This document shows positions 6,674 through 10,054 of a stretch of DNA of 10,054 nt, one piece after another (positions within the stretch are counted from its first letter, which is position 1; every line of letters starts with the position of its first letter). The notes below the pieces were generated by a model, which saw only the letters and a program-made list of their open reading frames with translations, was not told the DNA's origin and made no database searches. The translations under genes were made by a program, and so were the position numbers. The DNA is from Deltaproteobacteria bacterium (GTDB lineage: Bacteria; Desulfobacterota; Desulfarculia; Adiutricales; Adiutricaceae), in assembly GCA_031279155.1 (NCBI GenBank), contig JAITJB010000265.1, forward strand, positions 1 to 10,054, written 5' to 3'.

Positions 6674-6825
6674 AAGTTAGGTTTTGATAAATCGTGCTTT
6701 CGACTTTATTAGAGGCTACCTCCAAAATTATGGTTGAACAAAATAGGAACAACCCTAACAAAAAAATGGTAACATAGTCGCTTGCTTAACTCAAGACCGA
6801 ACGTTAGTTTTCAGATTTTTTAAAC

Positions 6826-6863
6826 AAAAAAAAGCCAAAAGCCAGGGCTATTAAAATCTTGGC
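6826..6863 (-). terminator. Probable intrinsic terminator of the Hsp70/J-like unit
   Basis: On the minus strand GCCAA (6863-6859) pairs with TTGGC (6838-6834) and is followed directly by eight T (6833-6826). It lies about 35 bases past the stop at 6899. The stem is short and the 20-base loop contains a second small AGCC/GGCT pairing, so the call rests mainly on the U-tract and the position. It would separate the chaperone unit from the activator gene, which lies downstream on the same strand. Confidence 0.45.
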
Positions 6864-6898
6864 CAGAGGACTGAAACAAGATGAAGAAGTATGATAAA

Positions 6899-7948
6899 TT
6901 AAGAACCGGTCTTTTTTGTACGAATAAATGTTGTGTAATTATCAAGAATTGTTTTGGTCAGGTTTTTGTCATCAGCCAAAGAATCTTTTAATGCATTAAT
7001 AATTGATTTTGATAAATTTTTAGGTATTTTATCTGGAATAATATCAAAAACAAGAATCTGTATTTTGTTCGATAATTTTTGACTGTTTTTATGGATGATG
7101 CCCTGGCTGTTGGCGCAGATCCTGATGGGCTTAGAAATTAAGTTCCAGTTATAAATAATACTATTTAATTGCTTAATTATATCTTCTAATATTGGTTCTG
7201 GTGACTTATTTTGTATGGCATAAATTAACTTAGTTACTGTTAGATCGATATTTCTATCCTCTATAGCCAAAAACTCCTGGGCCTCGACCTCGTAGAGGTT
7301 GACTAGATCGGCGATTAAGGGAGGGCAAGCCCGGCGGCCCAGTAAGGTGGCCGCTGTGACCGTTAAGGTTATCGTTTCCACTAAAACCTGAGGCTTCAAT
7401 TGGTCTAAAGCCGATCTCATAATCTCGCGAAAGTATGTCCGGCGCCCCAAAATAGCGTCCCTGACTAAAGCTAAATCGCAAATCAGGGGAAAGCCGGCAG
7501 TTTTGCGGTCGCAGTTTATCTGATCCATCGTCTCGATGGGGTTTATTTTGTCAAATAGGTTAGATAGAAAGATGAGCCATTTGTGAATCAGGCTAGATTG
7601 GCTAGTTTTAAGGCGTTTAAGTCCGGCGGCTATGAGGTTGGCGGCGGCGATGGGGGTTAGTTTATTAAATTCAAGGAGCTTTAATATTTTTTTTTCTGGC
7701 GGAGGAGATTTACCGGGGCCGATAAAAGCCAGTTTTAAGAGGTCATCTAAGTTCTGGATGGAGCTCTGTGGTAGCCAGGCGATTTCAGCTATCAAGCGCT
7801 TACGGGGGTTAATGAGGATACTTAATGATTGGCCTAAAATAGGCCAATCGCCCTCCAGATTCCTCTCATCGGCCAGCTCCGTTAAGCGCTTTCGGTCGTC
7901 AGTAAGTTTGGCTTCTAAAATTTGAAAGGGGTTATCAGTAAAATCCAT
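6899..7948 (-). CDS. Hsp70-associated protein with J-like N-terminus
   Basis: The name is not certain. The first 60 or so of its 349 residues carry the pattern NPFQIL (6-11), DDRKRL (17-22) and NPRKRLIAEIAWLP (47-60), which looks like a degenerate J-domain fold: a short helix, a long basic helix, then the N-P-x-x-R-L segment that often ends J-like domains. The HPD tripeptide that activates Hsp70 in true J-proteins is absent. The rest is predicted to be helical, with no membrane segment. It starts four bases after the stop of the Hsp70 gene, so the two are surely co-transcribed, and it is probably a dedicated partner of that Hsp70. Two further in-frame ATGs (7978, 7990) lie inside the Hsp70 gene; 7948 was preferred because the domain begins there, although no start has a strong ribosome binding site. 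The last third, below about 7216, is markedly richer in AT and in Ile, Lys and Asn. Confidence 0.75.
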   Translation of the reverse strand: MDFTDNPFQILEAKLTDDRKRLTELADERNLEGDWPILGQSLSILINPRKRLIAEIAWLPQSSIQNLDDLLKLAFIGPGKSPPPEKKILKLLEFNKLTPIAAANLIAAGLKRLKTSQSSLIHKWLIFLSNLFDKINPIETMDQINCDRKTAGFPLICDLALVRDAILGRRTYFREIMRSALDQLKPQVLVETITLTVTAATLLGRRACPPLIADLVNLYEVEAQEFLAIEDRNIDLTVTKLIYAIQNKSPEPILEDIIKQLNSIIYNWNLISKPIRICANSQGIIHKNSQKLSNKIQILVFDIIPDKIPKNLSKSIINALKDSLADDKNLTKTILDNYTTFIRTKKTGS

Positions 7949-7952
7949 CTTT

Positions 7953-10054
7953 TTAGCTTCTAATGATATTGGCCTCATCAAAAAAATCATCGCTTGGCTT
8001 TTGGAAAATGCGTATCTCCAAAAGATCGATGACCACTTTACGGAGCTGACTAAATTTTTTAGCCTGGCAGTATTTGGCGCCTAAGCGCGCGAGCTCTTTA
8101 AATTTACTTTGGTCGGAATACAAACTAGGGTTTTTGATGAGATCGTTAAAAAACCCCTCCACAAACCAATCCTGACGCCATAAGAGCTGAGAGTTTCGTC
8201 CCTTAAGCTCAGCCATATGGTGTTCAAAATCGCGATCGTCGCGATCTAAAGATGATTTAGCCGTCCGGACCATCAGCTCAAAGGAGGAGATTTCCGAGGT
8301 CCGGGCGTATTGGCGAAGCTTGGTGTTGAAATGGTGGACGGCCTGGTCGAGCTCAAATTGCCGAAACTTTTGGAGGTTATCTTTTCTGACCTTAGCTAAA
8401 ATGCGCCGGGCCTCTAAAATAGTCTCCATAGCTTCTTGGGTGTCTTCAATTGACGGGCTTTGGGTTGAAGAGCTGGTGATGAGTTCCAAGCGGGAAGCGG
8501 CGTCGGTCAGCCTTTGATCTTTGACTACGACCAGGGTATTAAAGAGGCGTTTTTTTAGTTTTTGGGCTTCTTCGAGCACCAAGGGGGCCGAAGAGGCGTA
8601 GTCGGGCTGCCCTTCTTGGCGGGAGTAGAAGTTTTTCCCGGAATAAAAGGTGCTGCTTATGGAGGGCACCGATACCTCGAGGATAATATTTCCTGAGTCT
8701 AAAATCTCGTACTCGCACTCTAAGGTGGCGCCAGCTGGTATGGTCCCTTCGAAGAAATCCGAGCCTGAGATCTTTAGGACCCCGATAAAGCGGTTATCGG
8801 TCAGGGGATCTTCGATTTCACCCTCCCAGAGCTTAAAATTAAGCGAACTGGCCGCCCCGGCCTTGAGGGCTTGGCCAGCTTTGAAGATCTTTTGGCCCTT
8901 CTTGGGTAATGGGTCGCCGGCTCTAATTAAGTATTCAGGTAGTGGCAGCCCCCCCAACTTATCGAGGACCTCCACGGCTATGGAGTGGGAGGCCGGAATG
9001 GAGTCAACGCTAGCCGGGGTGCGGGTGATGACGATATGGTCCTTAGGTAAGGGTATGGGGCGACCGTCTTGGGCGAAGGCCGAAACCTTAAAGGCGTTAT
9101 CGCCGTTTTTGGTAAGTCTCACTTCAACAGTTGCGCCCTTTTCTATTCGATAACGCCCGCTGGTCCAACCAGTATCTAGGCTATCGATTTGAAATTCTCC
9201 CTCAATAGGTCTTTGGTCGCCTAAGCGGACGGCGATTTTTGCGCTCGCGTTTGGCGTGCGCGAGATATAGGCAAAGGAGAGTTGATATTGTGTATCAATG
9301 GGTAGGACGCTGCGGTTAGATTTACGGGCCCGGTTAGAGGTGTTCCAGTCGATTGATTCAGCGAAAAGACTGGCCCCTTCGGCCACAGCCGTCATGGGGT
9401 TTAAGCCTAAATCAGAGGGTAGATCAAGATGATTACAGACAGCGTCCCTTAAAGGCTTGTAGTTGGTGGGGCCGCCGACAAAGACCACGGTTTGGAGATC
9501 TTTGGTCCTAAGTCCGGCTTGGGCAACTGTTTCTAAAGCTGCGGTCACGGTCTGCTCAACTCGCTCTCCGATGAGACTATCGTAGAGTTCGCGAAGGAGC
9601 GGGATTTCTAGGTAGATCTCCTGGCCATCGAGATCTTTAACCCTGATCTCGGTTTCGCTTAGGCTTATGACAGATTCTTTTTTTGAGGAGAGCTCAATTT
9701 TAGCCTGTTCGGTGGCCCAGGCGGCAAGCCTTAGTAAGGATTTAAATTGGCTACTTACGGCTAAATCCTTTGGCAGCTTAAAGTTACTGTGGAGCCAGGG
9801 GATGACCAACTTTTCAATTAGAGCTCTATCGAAATCTCGCCCGCCGCACATGGCGATCCCGCCGTGGGCCAGAAGGTTTACTCTCTGGTTAAGGCTTTCG
9901 GCTACGGCAACGTCTAGGGTGCCGCCGCCTAAGTCGAAGATTAAGAAAGCGCCGTCATCTTTGCGCGTGCGCATCACGCTCATGACCGCCGCCACCGGCT
10001 CCTGCATAATGGCCACCTTACCTAGACCAGCTAAGTTAGCCGAGTACATGGTGG
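7953..10054 (-). CDS. Divergent Hsp70 (DnaK-like) chaperone, N-terminus outside window
   Basis: A cytoplasmic Hsp70-family ATPase that is not the housekeeping DnaK. The frame is open to the window end, so roughly the first 150 residues (lobe I with the first phosphate motif) are missing. Of the 698 residues counted from the in-frame Met at 10049, the nucleotide-binding part shows QEPVAAV (16-22), phosphate-2 DLGGGTLDVAV (39-49), GGRDFDRALIEKL and the adenosine motif VVFVGGPTNYKPLRDAV (188-204). Residues about 250-345 form an extra beta-rich segment not present in DnaK. Residues about 355-465 resemble the substrate-binding beta domain (LGGLPLPEYLIRAGDPLP, LWEGE, FIGVLKI, IPAG). Residues 485-690 are helical and much longer than a DnaK lid, with a LLWRQDWFVEGFF segment near 622-634. 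The next gene, a J-like protein, begins four bases after the stop. The substrate and trigger are unknown. Confidence 0.92.
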   Translation of the reverse strand, partial: TMYSANLAGLGKVAIMQEPVAAVMSVMRTRKDDGAFLIFDLGGGTLDVAVAESLNQRVNLLAHGGIAMCGGRDFDRALIEKLVIPWLHSNFKLPKDLAVSSQFKSLLRLAAWATEQAKIELSSKKESVISLSETEIRVKDLDGQEIYLEIPLLRELYDSLIGERVEQTVTAALETVAQAGLRTKDLQTVVFVGGPTNYKPLRDAVCNHLDLPSDLGLNPMTAVAEGASLFAESIDWNTSNRARKSNRSVLPIDTQYQLSFAYISRTPNASAKIAVRLGDQRPIEGEFQIDSLDTGWTSGRYRIEKGATVEVRLTKNGDNAFKVSAFAQDGRPIPLPKDHIVITRTPASVDSIPASHSIAVEVLDKLGGLPLPEYLIRAGDPLPKKGQKIFKAGQALKAGAASSLNFKLWEGEIEDPLTDNRFIGVLKISGSDFFEGTIPAGATLECEYEILDSGNIILEVSVPSISSTFYSGKNFYSRQEGQPDYASSAPLVLEEAQKLKKRLFNTLVVVKDQRLTDAASRLELITSSSTQSPSIEDTQEAMETILEARRILAKVRKDNLQKFRQFELDQAVHHFNTKLRQYARTSEISSFELMVRTAKSSLDRDDRDFEHHMAELKGRNSQLLWRQDWFVEGFFNDLIKNPSLYSDQSKFKELARLGAKYCQAKKFSQLRKVVIDLLEIRIFQKPSDDFFDEANIIRS

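Noticed and set aside
8650..9153. 167-codon plus-strand ORF opposite the Hsp70 gene
   Set aside because: It is antisense to well-conserved Hsp70 coding sequence and has no family features of its own.

Overview
The window reads as a chromosomal segment of a Gram-negative bacterium of roughly 45% GC. It is probably a Desulfobacterota (deltaproteobacterial) lineage, possibly a gut or sediment anaerobe. That guess rests on three things: a methyl-accepting protein with a shortened HAMP segment and an acidic, Phe-ending tail; a PAS-PAS-AAA+-HTH sigma-54 activator; and a divergent Hsp70 followed by a small J-like protein. No rRNA, tRNA, CRISPR array, intact insertion sequence or prophage gene was seen.

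Layout. (1) 3-386, plus strand: the 3' part of an SLT lytic transglycosylase, cut by the window start. (2) 387-1067: a 680-base gap with a strong hairpin, five 18-bp tandem repeat units in exact register, an AT-rich stretch, a 13-bp palindrome next to a good sigma-70-type promoter, and a leader of about 280 nt rich in inverted repeats. (3) 1068-3041, plus strand: a full-length transmembrane chemoreceptor closed by a clear intrinsic terminator. (4) 3109-4723: a gene-poor stretch of 1.6 kb with an AT-rich island, broken or spurious reading frames, a bidirectional terminator, a GC-rich cluster of hairpins and an imperfect palindrome. (5) 4724-6565, minus strand: the sigma-54 activator. (6) 6566-6898: a short gap with a three-codon start-stop ORF behind an excellent ribosome binding site, and a probable minus-strand terminator. 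(7) 6899-10054, minus strand: a two-gene unit, a divergent Hsp70 (N-terminus outside the window) followed after 4 bases by a protein whose N-terminus looks like a J-like domain.

How they fit together. The Hsp70 and the J-like protein are almost certainly co-transcribed and probably work together as an accessory chaperone system. The chemoreceptor senses something in the periplasm and signals to CheA, which is not in the window. The sigma-54 activator has two PAS sensor domains and a TyrR-like DNA-binding end. Nothing nearby identifies its target, and no convincing -24/-12 promoter was found. The least explained parts are the chemoreceptor leader, the 18-bp array, the hairpin cluster near 4300-4430 and the chaperone pair.
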